NCBI GenBank assembly: GCA_900470285.1
Contig: UCAG01000003.1
Span: 310,001-374,000 of the forward strand
DNA length: 64,000 nt
Origin: Hyphomicrobiales bacterium
GTDB lineage: Bacteria > Pseudomonadota > Alphaproteobacteria > Rhizobiales > Rhizobiaceae
Direction: 5' to 3'
Made by a program: the position numbers and the translations under genes. Shown here piece after piece: positions 35,556 through 46,660 of the stretch. Each line of letters starts with the position of its first letter. Position 1 is the stretch's first letter. The notes under the pieces were generated by a model. The model did no database searches and was not told the origin of the DNA. It was given only the letters and a program-made list of their open reading frames with translations.

Positions 35556-37463
35556 TCAGGATTTCTTTTTGTCTTCGTCGATTTCTTCGAAATCGGCGTC
35601 AACAACATCGTCCTTATCAGCGCGGACATCAGCGGCGTCTTCGCCACCTTCTTCAGCCTGTGCTGATTCATACATAGCCTGACCAAGCTTCATGGAAGCT
35701 TCAGCAAGGGTCTGTGTTTTCGCTTTGATGTCTTCCGCATCATCGCCTTCAACAGCGGTTTTCAGTGCAGCAAGAGCTGTTTCGATCGCAGCCTTGTCAT
35801 CACCGGAAACTTTATCGCCATAGTCTTTCAGCGACTTCTCGGTCGAGTGGATCAGAGCTTCAGCCTGGTTCTTGGCTTCCACAGCTTCACGGCGTGCCTT
35901 ATCAGCATCCGCATTGGCTTCCGCATCTTTGATCATCTTCTCAATATCAGCATCGGACAGACCGCCGGATGCCTGAATACGGATCTGATGTTCTTTACCG
36001 GTGCCTTTATCTTTCGCGGTCACGTTCACAATACCGTTCGCGTCGATGTCAAAAGTCACTTCAATCTGCGGTACGCCGCGTGGTGCAGGCGGAATGCCAA
36101 CCAGATCAAACTGGCCGAGCATCTTGTTGTCTGCAGCCATTTCACGCTCGCCCTGCGAAACGCGGATCGTCACAGCCGACTGATTGTCTTCAGCGGTCGA
36201 GAAAGTCTGCGATTTCTTGGTCGGAATGGTTGTGTTGCGGTCGATAAGACGAGTGAACACACCACCAAGTGTTTCAATACCGAGCGACAGCGGTGTTACG
36301 TCGAGCAGCAGAACGTCTTTAACGTCACCCTGCAGAACACCGGCCTGAATAGCAGCACCCATTGCAACCACTTCATCAGGGTTCACACCCTTATGTGGCT
36401 CCTTGCCGAAGAAAGCTTTAACAACTTCCTGAATTTTCGGCATACGGGTCATACCACCGACCAGCACAACTTCACTGATTTCACCGGCTTTCAGGCCAGC
36501 GTCGCGCAGTGCAGCTTTACATGGTTCAATGGTGCGCTGAACCAGATCATCCACCAGGCTTTCAAACTTCGCACGGGACAGTTTGATGGCAAGGTGCTTA
36601 GGACCGGTTGCATCAGCGGTGATGAACGGCAGGTTGATTTCGGTCTGCTGAGCCGAAGACAGTTCGATCTTCGCTTTTTCAGCAGCTTCCTTGAGGCGCT
36701 GCAGAGCCAGCTTGTCGTTCTTCAGATCAATGCCCTGCTCTTTTTTGAATTCTGCTGCCAGATATTCAACCAGACGCATATCAAAGTCTTCACCGCCGAG
36801 GAAAGTGTCACCATTGGTGGACTTCACTTCGAACACGCCATCGCCGATTTCGAGGATGGACACGTCGAATGTGCCACCACCAAGGTCGTAAACAGCAATA
36901 GTTTTGGCTTCGCTCTTATCGAGACCATAGGCCAGAGCCGCAGCGGTTGGTTCGTTGATGATACGCAGAACTTCCAGACCGGCAATTTTACCGGCATCTT
37001 TGGTTGCCTGACGCTGAGCATCGTTGAAGTAAGCAGGAACTGTAATAACAGCCTGCGTTACATTTTCACCGAGATAGGATTCAGCGGTTTCCTTCATTTT
37101 CTGAAGGATCATCGCGGATACCTGCGAAGGTGAATATTTCTTGCCATGGGTTTCTACCCATGCATCGCCATTGTCGCCCTTGACGATCTTGTAAGGTACG
37201 AGATCTTTGTCTTTGGTGACCATCGGATCATCAAAGCGGCGGCCGATCAGGCGCTTAACAGCAAACAGCGTGCCTTCCGGATTGGTAACAGCCTGACGTT
37301 TCGCAGGCTGGCCAGCGAGACGTTCGTCACCATCGGTAAAAGCAATAATCGAAGGCGTTGTACGTGCACCTTCAGCATTCTCAATGACCTTCGCAGTCTT
37401 ACCGTCCATAACGGCGACGCAGGAGTTGGTCGTTCCCAGATCGATACCAATTACTTTAGCCAT
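35556..37463 (-). CDS. dnaK: Chaperone DnaK (Hsp70)
   Basis: The 635-residue Hsp70 has the three nucleotide-binding signatures [25 protein letters not shown] and [13 protein letters not shown], a substrate-binding domain ([17 protein letters not shown]) and the acidic C-terminal lid tail [21 protein letters not shown] typical of bacterial DnaK. It works with DnaJ and GrpE in folding and heat-shock control. An RpoH-type promoter is visible upstream. Confidence 0.98.
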   Translation of the reverse strand: MAKVIGIDLGTTNSCVAVMDGKTAKVIENAEGARTTPSIIAFTDGDERLAGQPAKRQAVTNPEGTLFAVKRLIGRRFDDPMVTKDKDLVPYKIVKGDNGDAWVETHGKKYSPSQVSAMILQKMKETAESYLGENVTQAVITVPAYFNDAQRQATKDAGKIAGLEVLRIINEPTAAALAYGLDKSEAKTIAVYDLGGGTFDVSILEIGDGVFEVKSTNGDTFLGGEDFDMRLVEYLAAEFKKEQGIDLKNDKLALQRLKEAAEKAKIELSSAQQTEINLPFITADATGPKHLAIKLSRAKFESLVDDLVQRTIEPCKAALRDAGLKAGEISEVVLVGGMTRMPKIQEVVKAFFGKEPHKGVNPDEVVAMGAAIQAGVLQGDVKDVLLLDVTPLSLGIETLGGVFTRLIDRNTTIPTKKSQTFSTAEDNQSAVTIRVSQGEREMAADNKMLGQFDLVGIPPAPRGVPQIEVTFDIDANGIVNVTAKDKGTGKEHQIRIQASGGLSDADIEKMIKDAEANADADKARREAVEAKNQAEALIHSTEKSLKDYGDKVSGDDKAAIETALAALKTAVEGDDAEDIKAKTQTLAEASMKLGQAMYESAQAEEGGEDAADVRADKDDVVDADFEEIDEDKKKS

Positions 37464-37587
37464 ATTTATTCTTCTCCATTCAGCGAACTGCCGGGACCTC
37501 TGCCGAGCATTCCATGTGGCAGCCCCTATCGGGTTTTTGACAAAACGAACCGGCTTTTAAACGCCTGATCGCCACGAGTCGAGGGGT

Positions 37588-37616
37588 ATATAAGAAGGGG
37601 GGATTTTCACTGCAAG
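37588..37616 (-). promoter_or_regulatory. Putative RpoH (heat shock) promoter of dnaK
   Basis: On the minus strand CTTGCA and CTTATAT are separated by 16 bases, fitting the alphaproteobacterial RpoH pattern CTTG...CYTATNT. The predicted start leaves a leader of about 115 bases before the dnaK ATG. Confidence 0.55.
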
Positions 37617-37714
37617 CCACAAGCCCGCGGTTGCGACAAAAATCCCGCATTTTGATGCGTTTTTTATCTGTTTTGATCGATTTTGACGGTTTTTTCAGAA
37701 TTTAAAAAATTATT

Positions 37715-37775
37715 ACAGCACGAAGCATGCCGCACATCTTATCCAAAAACCGGTTTCCGCTTTTTAGGATGCGCT
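37715..37775. repeat. Dispersed intergenic palindromic element, copy 4 (partial)
   Basis: GAAGCATGC...AAAAACCGGTTTCCGCTTTTTAGGATGCGCTTT resembles the right half of the dispersed element. It lies just upstream of the 3' end of the Gfo/Idh gene. The 317-base gap between it and dnaK otherwise holds the dnaK promoter. Confidence 0.5.
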
Positions 37776-37780
37776 TTATG

Positions 37781-38752
37781 TCACTGCTTTTCGGCTGCTG
37801 CATAAATCCTGTCAATAACATGTTGGTTGGCTTTTGAATTTTCAAGACTGAAAAGCACTTCTTTCTCCCCGCGGGCAAAGCGCACAAAAGCATCAGCCTG
37901 CAGGCTATATTGGTTGATATTGGAAAAAGTCCATTCCTGTGAAGCGGTGTGTGAACCGTCATGCCATGTGACCCGTGCATGATCATATTTTCCGGCGTTA
38001 AACGGCGCATGAACCGTAATCATCCCGTTATCGCCATGGAAGACCATCTGCTGGCGCCCAGATAGCTGCGTCGCCACATAAAAACTCAGATCAAAATCCG
38101 CAAAACGTGCCAGCACAGTTGCATAACGGTCAGTGCCAAAATCCGGATCGCGTTCAATACGGGCAAAAATTTCCTGCGGCTCCTGCCCTGTCACCATACG
38201 CGTCACCACAGTCGGATAGACCCCGATATCCGGCAAAGCACCACCGCCAAGTCCAACCTGATTACGCATATTCGCCGGATCATTATTAAAATATGTGAAG
38301 CAGCCCTGTACCATGCGCAAACGGCCGATCTGGCCGGAGGAGATCAGCTCGCGCACTTTTGCCCATTGCGGATGATAATAAACCATGAAAGCTTCGGAGA
38401 TCACTACCTGATAGCGATCGCGCGCAGTGATCAGACGGTCAATCTCCTCTGCCTTCAAAGCAACCGGCTTTTCACAGAGCACATGTTTGCCTGCCTCTGC
38501 CGCTTTCAAAGACCACTCAATATGCTGCGATGTCGGCAGCGGAATATAAACGCCGTCAATCTGATCGCTTGCCAGCAATTCCTCATAGGATCCGAAACTC
38601 AAAGGCGCATTAAAACGGTCAGCCACAGCACGGGCGCGTGCTGCATCACGGCTGGCAATGCCCTGAACCACACCGGTTTCAGATGCCGCGATTGCAGGAA
38701 GTACCTGCGTGATACCAATATTGGCGGTTGATAAAATACCCCAGCGGAACAT
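37781..38752 (-). CDS. Gfo/Idh/MocA family NAD(P)-dependent oxidoreductase
   Basis: The 323-residue protein has the N-terminal Rossmann fold ([18 protein letters not shown]) and the family signature [10 protein letters not shown], whose Lys acts in catalysis. Substrates are typically sugars, inositols or dihydrodiols; which one is not evident. It is the last gene of a probable operon LysR - nucleotidyltransferase - oxidoreductase, with gaps of 14-15 bases. Confidence 0.88.
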   Translation of the reverse strand: MFRWGILSTANIGITQVLPAIAASETGVVQGIASRDAARARAVADRFNAPLSFGSYEELLASDQIDGVYIPLPTSQHIEWSLKAAEAGKHVLCEKPVALKAEEIDRLITARDRYQVVISEAFMVYYHPQWAKVRELISSGQIGRLRMVQGCFTYFNNDPANMRNQVGLGGGALPDIGVYPTVVTRMVTGQEPQEIFARIERDPDFGTDRYATVLARFADFDLSFYVATQLSGRQQMVFHGDNGMITVHAPFNAGKYDHARVTWHDGSHTASQEWTFSNINQYSLQADAFVRFARGEKEVLFSLENSKANQHVIDRIYAAAEKQ

Positions 38753-38767
38753 AAGGATACCTTTCCG

Positions 38768-39394
38768 TTATGAATTGAGTGCGGTCATTTCAGGCCACGG
38801 AACAACTGTCACTTCCGGCCAGTTTTTCTGTGCCCGCAGACCTTTGATATGATGTGTTTCACGATTATCAGCCACCGGATTGGGTGTCAGTCGGAGCGAG
38901 AAAATATCATCCAGACCGAAAGGCGCATAGAGTTTCAGACTGCCATCCGGTTCAAGTCTTGTGCCAACCGCATGGGTTTTTGAAGCAAAGCGGTCAATAC
39001 TGTTCTCACTGGAGCGCAAAGGCGGACACACCAGTCCGAAATGCTTTTCATACCACAAATGTACCCGCGCCTGATTACGGATTTCCACCGGCAAGGGCAC
39101 ACCGGAAAACACCTCGTCACCCGTCTTGATGATCCTGTCTTCTGCCTCGTAAGATATGTCGGAAGCATCGTAATAAAACAGGTCAATATCTTTGATGCCA
39201 TGGGTTTCCGGTCTGCCGGTCAGCACATTCCACACCAGATTATAGAGCGCGCCCGATACAATATACCAATCAGGCAGGTTCAGTTGTTGTGCGCGGCTCA
39301 GCACATCCTTCAGAAGCGGACTGCTACGGATGATATCCAGAAAGACATCTTGCTGTTGCTCAGCAGGCAAGCCGGAAAAACGCAGATGCGGCAT
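38768..39394 (-). CDS. Nucleotidyltransferase family protein (DUF925 type)
   Basis: The 208-residue protein shows the nucleotidyltransferase-fold pattern IVSGALYNLVWN followed by the acidic motif KDIDLFYYD, and the conserved end GLRAQKNWPEVTVVPW. This is the DUF925/NTP_transf_6 family, uncharacterised nucleotidyltransferases. Function is unknown. Tight spacing to the LysR gene upstream and the oxidoreductase downstream suggests cotranscription. Confidence 0.8.
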   Translation of the reverse strand: MPHLRFSGLPAEQQQDVFLDIIRSSPLLKDVLSRAQQLNLPDWYIVSGALYNLVWNVLTGRPETHGIKDIDLFYYDASDISYEAEDRIIKTGDEVFSGVPLPVEIRNQARVHLWYEKHFGLVCPPLRSSENSIDRFASKTHAVGTRLEPDGSLKLYAPFGLDDIFSLRLTPNPVADNRETHHIKGLRAQKNWPEVTVVPWPEMTALNS

Positions 39395-39408
39395 GGGATT
39401 TCAGTCCG

Positions 39409-40293
39409 TTATAGTTTGAAAAAATCAATAAAAGCACGAAGCGCCGGACGCATGTTACGCCGGTTCGGATAATAAATATACATGCCCGGAAATTGTTGTG
39501 CCCAGTCCGGCAGTACCTCTGTCAGCATACCTTTTTGCAAATAATCTGCCACAGATGGCTCCAGCAATGAGACAAGCCCTGCACCGTCCAGCGCTGCCTG
39601 TAACAAGAGATGATTATCATCCAGTATCAGCGGGCCGTTGAGGGTAACGTCCAGTCTATGCCCTTGTTTTTCAAACTCCCATTGGTGCAAGCTACCCGAA
39701 GAATACCGCTTCAGGATACAACGATGCGCGATTAAATCCTGCGGGTGCTGCGGCGTCCCATGCTGCTCCAGATAGGCGGGAGAAGCGACAACGGGACAAC
39801 GCAAGGCGCGCCCGAGCGGTACCGCAATCATATCTTTTGCGAGACTTTCTCCCAGACGGATACCGGCATCAAAGCCAGCCGCGACAATATCCACAAACTG
39901 ATCCTCAATGTGGATATCCAGCACAATATCCGGATAGGCTTCACCAAAGCTTTTGAATTTTGGCGCCAGAAAAATATGTGCGGCTGAACGCGGTGTGCTG
40001 ACTTTTACCGTTCCTGCAGGTGCGTCACGCATATCCTGCACAGTCTGCAATGCCGTATCAATATTACCCAATGCCGGTGCAAGTTCAGTCAGCAGTTTCT
40101 GCCCTGCTTCCGTCAGATGCACTGAGCGTGTGGTGCGTGACAGCAAGGTTATGCCCAGTGCCGTTTCAAGCTGTGCAACAGCCTGACTGACGGCGGAAGG
40201 AGCAATGGCCAGATCTTTTGCCGCCGCGCGAAAACTGCCGTGATCGGCAACTGCAGCAAAAACCGCTAATTGGGAGAGCTGTGAGCGTTTCAT
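39409..40293 (-). CDS. LysR family transcriptional regulator
   Basis: The 294-residue protein has the N-terminal winged helix (FAAVADHGSFRAAAKDLAIAPSAVSQAVAQLETALGITLLSRTTRSVHLTEAG) and a periplasmic-binding-like effector domain of the CrgA/DmlR subgroup. It is divergent from the aldo/keto reductase gene, with an inverted repeat between them, and probably controls that gene and its own operon. Confidence 0.92.
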   Translation of the reverse strand: MKRSQLSQLAVFAAVADHGSFRAAAKDLAIAPSAVSQAVAQLETALGITLLSRTTRSVHLTEAGQKLLTELAPALGNIDTALQTVQDMRDAPAGTVKVSTPRSAAHIFLAPKFKSFGEAYPDIVLDIHIEDQFVDIVAAGFDAGIRLGESLAKDMIAVPLGRALRCPVVASPAYLEQHGTPQHPQDLIAHRCILKRYSSGSLHQWEFEKQGHRLDVTLNGPLILDDNHLLLQAALDGAGLVSLLEPSVADYLQKGMLTEVLPDWAQQFPGMYIYYPNRRNMRPALRAFIDFFKL

Positions 40294-40300
40294 TGATCTG

Positions 40301-40322
40301 TTTTACAGAATAGCCTGTAAAA
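40301..40322. promoter_or_regulatory. Inverted repeat in the LysR/aldo-keto reductase intergenic region
   Basis: TTTTACAG-N6-CTGTAAAA, perfect 8-base arms, 8 bases upstream of the LysR start. It contains a T-N11-A core, the usual LysR-type site, and probably serves autoregulation and control of the divergent gene. Confidence 0.6.
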
Positions 40323-40416
40323 ATAAAACCGGATTATCGAACAATGCGAACAAGCATATGTTTTCACCACCGGATGAAATACAAAACGTATCATCGCTCT
40401 GCGGAAGGAAACAATC

Positions 40417-41397
<981 letters not shown>

Positions 41398-41416
41398 AAC
41401 CGGATATTTCAAACAA

Positions 41417-41443
41417 AAAAGGCGCTGTAAAACAGCGCCTTTT
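41417..41443. terminator. Bidirectional terminator between aldo/keto reductase and MFS genes
   Basis: Stem AAAAGGCGCTGT/ACAGCGCCTTTT with a 3-nt loop, between convergent genes. Confidence 0.9.
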
Positions 41444-41446
41444 CTT

Positions 41447-42694
41447 TCACACATTACGCAAAGCGCGCGGCAGGATTGTCAGCAATCCGGCCAAAGCCAT
41501 GCCGAAGCCGACAAACAGCGGCCCACTCAAACCAAAGCCGGAAGAAATGGCCAGACCGCCAGCCCACGGGCCAAAGGCCAGACCAATATTAATCACCGAG
41601 GCATGCATGGCATTGACCAATGCACCCGGATGCGCAATTCGCATGACACGGGCAACCAAAGCCGGATTAAGCGCGATACCGGTCAGACCAATCATTATGA
41701 TTGCAGCTACAGCAGCAATTTTTGACTGCGGGAGACAGGCAAAAAGCAACATCGCAAAGACCATCAGGCTGATACCGATCGACAAAGTTTTGAACGTATA
41801 ACGATCAGCAAAACGCCCTGCGATATAATTACCAAGGATATTACCGGCACCATAGACCGCCAGCAGTACCGGCACCTGCCCAGATGTGAAACCGGACAGT
41901 TCCGTTATGATCGGAGAGAAATAGCTATAGGCGGCGAAGGACGAACCAATCACCAGCGCGCTGGTTGTATAGGCAGCCCAGAGCTTCGGTTTTGCCATTT
42001 CTTTCAGTTCGGAGCGCAAATCGGCGCCCTTTCCTTCCGGCGCAGTTTCAATTTTCAGTGCAATGACGAGCGCACAAAACAGCACCAGCACCACAATCGC
42101 CCAGAAACTGGCGCGCCAGCCAAATGCATGATCAATCATTGTCGCCGCAGGCACGCCAAAGACTGTGCAAATCATCAGTCCGGCAAAAACCAGAGATGAG
42201 GCACGCCCGCGAATACTCGGATCAACCAATTGAGCCGTAATCGCCAGCATCAGGCCGAAACTGGTCGCCGCTGCCATGCCGGTTACAACACGCGCCACCA
42301 TTAAAACTTCAAAATTGCTGGTTGAGGCCGCCACACTTTGTGCCAGTGCATAGAAAATCAGCAGAAATAAAAGCCCGCGTTTATTCTCGATTTTCAGCGC
42401 CAGAAACAGGATTGTCACCAGCGGGCCACCAACAACCATGCCCATGGCATAGAGTGAAATCAGATTGCCGATATCGGCAATGGAACGGCCGAAAGCCTGC
42501 TGCAACGAGGGCAACATGCCGGAAATCATCAGTTCAGACGTGGTAAGAGCAAAAAAACCAAGTGATAAGCAATAAACAACCAGTGGAATTGCAGGTTTAT
42601 CCGTTCCGGATTTTACAATTGTGCTAACAGAAATATCAGGCGCTCGTTCTGCGGCTAATGCAGAATCGCAAACATCATTCATCGTGAATCTCAT
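41447..42694 (-). CDS. MFS transporter (AraJ/Cmx-like drug or sugar efflux family)
   Basis: The 415-residue protein has 12 predicted helices; ALTTSELMISGMLPSLQQAFGRSIADIGNLISLYAMGMVVGGPL and RGRASSLVFAGLMICTVFGVP are typical of the DHA1 efflux branch (motif A and motif C positions). The substrate is unknown. It is divergent from a TetR gene, so is probably repressed by it. The first ATG lies inside the inverted repeat upstream; the ATG at 42682 (four codons later) is an equally likely start. Confidence 0.85.
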   Translation of the reverse strand: MRFTMNDVCDSALAAERAPDISVSTIVKSGTDKPAIPLVVYCLSLGFFALTTSELMISGMLPSLQQAFGRSIADIGNLISLYAMGMVVGGPLVTILFLALKIENKRGLLFLLIFYALAQSVAASTSNFEVLMVARVVTGMAAATSFGLMLAITAQLVDPSIRGRASSLVFAGLMICTVFGVPAATMIDHAFGWRASFWAIVVLVLFCALVIALKIETAPEGKGADLRSELKEMAKPKLWAAYTTSALVIGSSFAAYSYFSPIITELSGFTSGQVPVLLAVYGAGNILGNYIAGRFADRYTFKTLSIGISLMVFAMLLFACLPQSKIAAVAAIIMIGLTGIALNPALVARVMRIAHPGALVNAMHASVINIGLAFGPWAGGLAISSGFGLSGPLFVGFGMALAGLLTILPRALRNV

Positions 42695-42716
42695 TATGTA
42701 GTGAAGATTACATAAT
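42693..42716. promoter_or_regulatory. Inverted repeat between MFS and TetR genes
   Basis: ATTATGTA-N8-TACATAAT, perfect 8-base arms, in the 85-base intergenic region. A typical TetR-type operator, overlapping the possible first ATG of the MFS gene. Confidence 0.65.
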
Positions 42717-42779
42717 TCATAGCAACTTGAATGCTGCGGTCAAGTGAATTATATAAGACATACTAAAGAAAGGTATGAG

Positions 42780-43388
42780 ATGGCTTTACGCGGCAGACCC
42801 CGCAGTTTCGACAGGGAAGTTGCGCTGAACAGTGTGATGAAGGTTTTCTGGGAAAAAGGCTATGAATGCGCCCAGATTAACGACTTTACTGCGGCCATCG
42901 GTATTACACCGCCCAGTTTCTATGCAGCTTTCGGCTCCAAGGAGCAGGCCTTCCGTGAGGCGGTCGATCACTATACCGCAACAATCGGCGGCGCGCCGCT
43001 TGTTGCACTGGATCAGGCTGCAACCATTCAGCAAGGCATTCGCGCTATGCTCGAAACCCATGCGGATAAAGTCTATGCCTGCCCTGCAGGCGGCTGCATG
43101 GTCAGCGTCAGCAGCATCCAGTGCAAGCCGGAAAACAAACAGGTCAAAGAGTTTCTCAAAGCTATTCGCCAGACTTCTTTTGAGCGGATTTTTGCCCGTT
43201 GTGAACGTGCTCTGCAAGACGGTGATCTGCCGAAAGGCACCGATCTGACCCAAATGGCGGAATTCTATCATGCTATGTTGCAGAGCCTGTCCTATGAAGC
43301 CCGCGACGGCGGCAACAGAGAAGTGATCCAAAGCATTATTGAAATGGCTATGCGTGCCATGCCGCAGCGGGTAACAGTAACTGCCTGA
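42780..43388 (+). CDS. TetR/AcrR family transcriptional regulator
   Basis: The 202-residue protein has an N-terminal helix-turn-helix (GYECAQINDFTAAIGITPPSFYAAFGSKEQAF) and an all-helical ligand domain holding C-P-A-G-G-C at residues 101-106 and a third cysteine at 115. Cysteines at this spot occur in electrophile-sensing TetR proteins such as NemR. The ATG behind AAAGG is used; the longer frame adds 12 residues before it. It is followed by a GFA-type gene and a glyoxalase-fold gene, probably one transcript. Confidence 0.88.
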   Translation: MALRGRPRSFDREVALNSVMKVFWEKGYECAQINDFTAAIGITPPSFYAAFGSKEQAFREAVDHYTATIGGAPLVALDQAATIQQGIRAMLETHADKVYACPAGGCMVSVSSIQCKPENKQVKEFLKAIRQTSFERIFARCERALQDGDLPKGTDLTQMAEFYHAMLQSLSYEARDGGNREVIQSIIEMAMRAMPQRVTVTA

Positions 43389-43408
43389 CGAATCGGGACA
43401 TCAAAACA

Positions 43409-43795
43409 ATGATGAAAACCTATCGCGGCGGCTGCCTGTGCGGCTCCATCCGCTTTGAGGCCACAGGCGATCCTCTGAAGCTTAAACCCCACAGCTGCTG
43501 CTGCAAGAACTGCCAGCAACATACCGGTGCGCTCACCGCCGTCTGGGTGGAATTTGCAGCCCAAGCTGTGCGCTGGACAGGTGAAGGCGAAAAACCGGCC
43601 ACCTATCGTTCTTCCCATTATTCCCAGCGCGCCTTCTGTTCTGCCTGCGGCAGCTCCATCGGAGCAATTGATGATGAGCCGGTGATAGCCTTATTGCTTG
43701 GTTGCTTTGACGACAATAACCAGCCGGAATTTGCACCGGAATACACGTCTTTCGAAGATATGAAGCCCGATTGGTGGCATCCGGATCGCCGGTAG
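43409..43795 (+). CDS. GFA family protein (glutathione-dependent formaldehyde-activating enzyme fold)
   Basis: The 128-residue protein has the zinc-binding cysteines of the GFA/CENP-V fold: GGCLCGSIRFE, CCCKNCQQHTGA and FCSACGSSIG. Some members bind glutathione-formaldehyde adducts, others have unknown roles. It follows the TetR gene by 20 bases and precedes a glyoxalase-fold gene by 6. Confidence 0.85.
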   Translation: MMKTYRGGCLCGSIRFEATGDPLKLKPHSCCCKNCQQHTGALTAVWVEFAAQAVRWTGEGEKPATYRSSHYSQRAFCSACGSSIGAIDDEPVIALLLGCFDDNNQPEFAPEYTSFEDMKPDWWHPDRR

Positions 43796-43801
43796 AAACA
43801 C

Positions 43802-44155
43802 ATGACCAATCAGACAATCGCCTCCGTCCTCATCCATGTCAGTGATGTTGCTGCAGCCTTGCAATGGTATCAGCGCGCTTTTCCGCAGGCTGTGGCAATG
43901 CGGCTGGAAGAGTTTGATTTTGACTATCTTAAAATCGGTTCCGTTGATCTGGAAATTGTGCCTGCCGATGAAAAAGTAGCTTCAGGTGCTGCCGGCTCTG
44001 TCGTCTATTGGCAGGTAGAGGATTTTGATAAGGCTATCGCGCATCTGCTCTCTATTGGCGGCAGTCTCTATCGTGGGCCTTTAAATATTCAGAACGGCTT
44101 ACGCATGTGCCAGATCCGCGATCCGTGGGGCAATTGTATCGGCTTTCGTGGTTAA
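43802..44155 (+). CDS. Glyoxalase/bleomycin resistance/dioxygenase (VOC) family protein
   Basis: The 117-residue vicinal oxygen chelate protein begins IASVLIHVSDVAAALQWYQRAFP and ends DPWGNCIGFRG, which is the canonical end of the fold. It is one VOC module of single-domain length. Activity is unknown; toxic electrophile or antibiotic binding are possible. Third gene of the TetR transcript. Confidence 0.85.
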   Translation: MTNQTIASVLIHVSDVAAALQWYQRAFPQAVAMRLEEFDFDYLKIGSVDLEIVPADEKVASGAAGSVVYWQVEDFDKAIAHLLSIGGSLYRGPLNIQNGLRMCQIRDPWGNCIGFRG

Positions 44156-44157
44156 AA

Positions 44158-44188
44158 GAAAAAAACCCGCCGGAATGGCGGGTTTTTT
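44158..44188. terminator. Bidirectional terminator between VOC gene and pheT
   Basis: Stem AAAAACCCGCC/GGCGGGTTTTT with a 5-nt loop, preceded by an A-run. Confidence 0.9.
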
Positions 44189-44222
44189 GTTTTCAATATT
44201 AGCTAAATCAGCCGCGTCCGGA

Positions 44223-46640
44223 TTAACCGCGCAATGTGCCGCCAGTCTGCTTGGCTACAGCTTCGACGATACGCTTAGCTGTTGCTTCCAGATCTTCATC
44301 TGTCAGGGTGCGGTCAAGCGGCTGCAAGACGACTTCCACTGCAACAGACTTCTTGCCTTCACCCAGTGATGCACCTGTAAAGATATCAAACACCTGCGCA
44401 CCGGCAATCAGCTTCTTCTCAGCAGAATTTACCGCACGGATAATTGCTGCTGCTTCAACTGTGCTGTCGACGACAAAAGCAAAGTCACGCTTCACGCTCT
44501 GGAACTGAGACAATGTCAGTGCAGGTTTGGTTGCACCGGACTTCTGCTTAGGCTCAGGGATCGCATCAATATACACTTCAAAGCCGCACAGAGCGCCGGA
44601 CACATCCAGCAGTTCCAGCGCATCCGGATGGAACTCACCGAAATAACCCAGTACTACTTTAGGGCCGAGTTTCAGCGTGCCGGAACGGCCCGGATGATAC
44701 CATGACGGACCACCGGCTTCGACCTGAATGCGGTCAACCGGCGCACCACAGGCTTCAAGAACAGCCAGCGCATCAGCTTTGGCATCAAACACGCCAACAT
44801 TCTGCGCATTGCCGGACCAGAAGCGGCCTGCACCTTCAACACCGGCCGTACCACGACGGATACCGCCAGCCACGCGGCGCTGGTCTTCCGGTTTATCGCC
44901 TTCATAGGTACCCGACACTTCAAACAATGCCAAATCCGCAAAACCACGGTCAGCATTACGCTGCGCTGCCGAGAGCAGACCCGGCAATAGGCTCGGACGC
45001 ATATCCGACATATCCGCAGCAATCGGATTTGCCAGTTTCAATTCCGGCTTACCGCCGCCAAAAGCTTTCGCCTGTTCTTCCGAAATGAAGGAATAGGTCA
45101 CAGCTTCCATCATACCACGTGTCGCCAGAATACGTTTGGCAAGACGGGTACGGATTTGCAGCGTGGTCAGGATTTTGGTGTTTACACTACCCATATTCGG
45201 CAGCGGCTGCGGTTCAATCTGATTGATACCGTGAATACGCATCACTTCTTCAACCAGATCGGCCTTGCCTTCCACATCGCCGCGCCATGACGGCACCTTG
45301 ACCTGCAGAACAGCTTTGCCATCGCCTTCAACTGCGAAGCCGAGACGTGTCAGAATATCAGCAGCATCCTGATAGGCAACTTCAAGACCTGTCAGGCGCT
45401 TGACTTCCGATACCGGAAACTCAATGGCGCGCGGGCTATATGGTGTATAGCCAACAGTTTCTGTTTCAGTTGGTTCACCGCCGCAGAAATCCAGCACCAG
45501 TTTTGTTGCCAGTTCCACACCGGATTCCATCATTTCCGGATCAACGCCGCGTTCAAAACGATAGCGTGCATCGGTGATGATGCCCAGCTCACGGCCGGTA
45601 CGTGCAATCATACGAGCATCCCAGAGAGCGGATTCAATCAACACATCGGAAGTGTTTTCATCGCAACCGGAATGTTCACCGCCCATAATACCGGCGATGG
45701 ATTCCACGCCTTTTTCATCGGCAATCACATAATGATTATCTGAGAGCTGATATTCGCGCTGATCCAGTGCCAGAATGGTTTCGCCTTCCTTGGCGGCACG
45801 AACAGTCAGATTGCCCTGCACTTTAGCAGCATCGAACACATGCAGTGGACGGCCATAATCGAAGGTCACATAATTGGTAATATCTACGAGCGCATTGATC
45901 GGACGCAGACCAATTGCTGTGAGGCGCTGCTGCAGCCATTTCGGGCTCGGGCCGTTTTTAACGCCCTTCACCAGACGCAGCGAGAAACCGTTACAGAACG
46001 GCTTGTCAGCATCCTGATCGAGAATAACTTTAACCGGCGTCGCACCTGCACCTTTAACTGGTGCAATCACATCACCTTTCAGCTTGCCAAGACCGGCCGC
46101 TGCCAGATCACGGGCAATACCATGCACACCAGTGCAATCCGCACGATTTGGTGTGAGACCGACTTCAATAATCGGATCATCGATACCCATATAGGTCGCA
46201 AAGCTCATGCCTACCGGTGCATCTTCCGGCAGATCGATAATGCCGTTATGCTCATCCGACAGTTCCAGCTCACGCTCGGAACACATCATGCCGAAGCTTT
46301 CAACACCACGGATTTTGCCGACGGACAGCGTAACATCCAGACCCGGCACATAATCGCCGGGCTTGCCGAGCACGCCCACCAGACCGGCGCGGGCATTTGG
46401 CGCTCCGCACACAACCTGTACCGGCTGACCTTCACCGGTATCCACGGTGAGAACGCGCAGCTTGTCCGCATCCGGATGCTGAACAGCGGTCAGCACTTTG
46501 GCGATTTTAAAAGTTTTGAAGTTCGCACGGTCATCAACCCCGTCCACTTCCAGACCGATATCTGTCAGCTTTTCAAGGATTTCTTCCAGCGTGGCTTCGG
46601 TTTCAAGGTGATCCTTGAGCCAGGAAAGCGTGAATTTCAT
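44223..46640 (-). CDS. pheT: Phenylalanyl-tRNA synthetase beta subunit
   Basis: The 805-residue beta subunit of the alpha2-beta2 enzyme. It begins [25 protein letters not shown], contains the tRNA-binding (EMAP-like) domain, the B3/B4 editing region ([24 protein letters not shown] and [16 protein letters not shown]) and the C-terminal FDX-ACB anticodon-binding domain. It is 20 bases after pheS. Confidence 0.97.
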   Translation of the reverse strand: MKFTLSWLKDHLETEATLEEILEKLTDIGLEVDGVDDRANFKTFKIAKVLTAVQHPDADKLRVLTVDTGEGQPVQVVCGAPNARAGLVGVLGKPGDYVPGLDVTLSVGKIRGVESFGMMCSERELELSDEHNGIIDLPEDAPVGMSFATYMGIDDPIIEVGLTPNRADCTGVHGIARDLAAAGLGKLKGDVIAPVKGAGATPVKVILDQDADKPFCNGFSLRLVKGVKNGPSPKWLQQRLTAIGLRPINALVDITNYVTFDYGRPLHVFDAAKVQGNLTVRAAKEGETILALDQREYQLSDNHYVIADEKGVESIAGIMGGEHSGCDENTSDVLIESALWDARMIARTGRELGIITDARYRFERGVDPEMMESGVELATKLVLDFCGGEPTETETVGYTPYSPRAIEFPVSEVKRLTGLEVAYQDAADILTRLGFAVEGDGKAVLQVKVPSWRGDVEGKADLVEEVMRIHGINQIEPQPLPNMGSVNTKILTTLQIRTRLAKRILATRGMMEAVTYSFISEEQAKAFGGGKPELKLANPIAADMSDMRPSLLPGLLSAAQRNADRGFADLALFEVSGTYEGDKPEDQRRVAGGIRRGTAGVEGAGRFWSGNAQNVGVFDAKADALAVLEACGAPVDRIQVEAGGPSWYHPGRSGTLKLGPKVVLGYFGEFHPDALELLDVSGALCGFEVYIDAIPEPKQKSGATKPALTLSQFQSVKRDFAFVVDSTVEAAAIIRAVNSAEKKLIAGAQVFDIFTGASLGEGKKSVAVEVVLQPLDRTLTDEDLEATAKRIVEAVAKQTGGTLRG

Positions 46641-46660
46641 CTGTTTATACCTTCCTGTAT

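Noticed and set aside
35847-37133. Long open frame of 428 codons on the plus strand opposite dnaK
   Set aside because: It lies fully inside dnaK in the antisense direction, a common artefact of the strong codon bias of dnaK; no family match.
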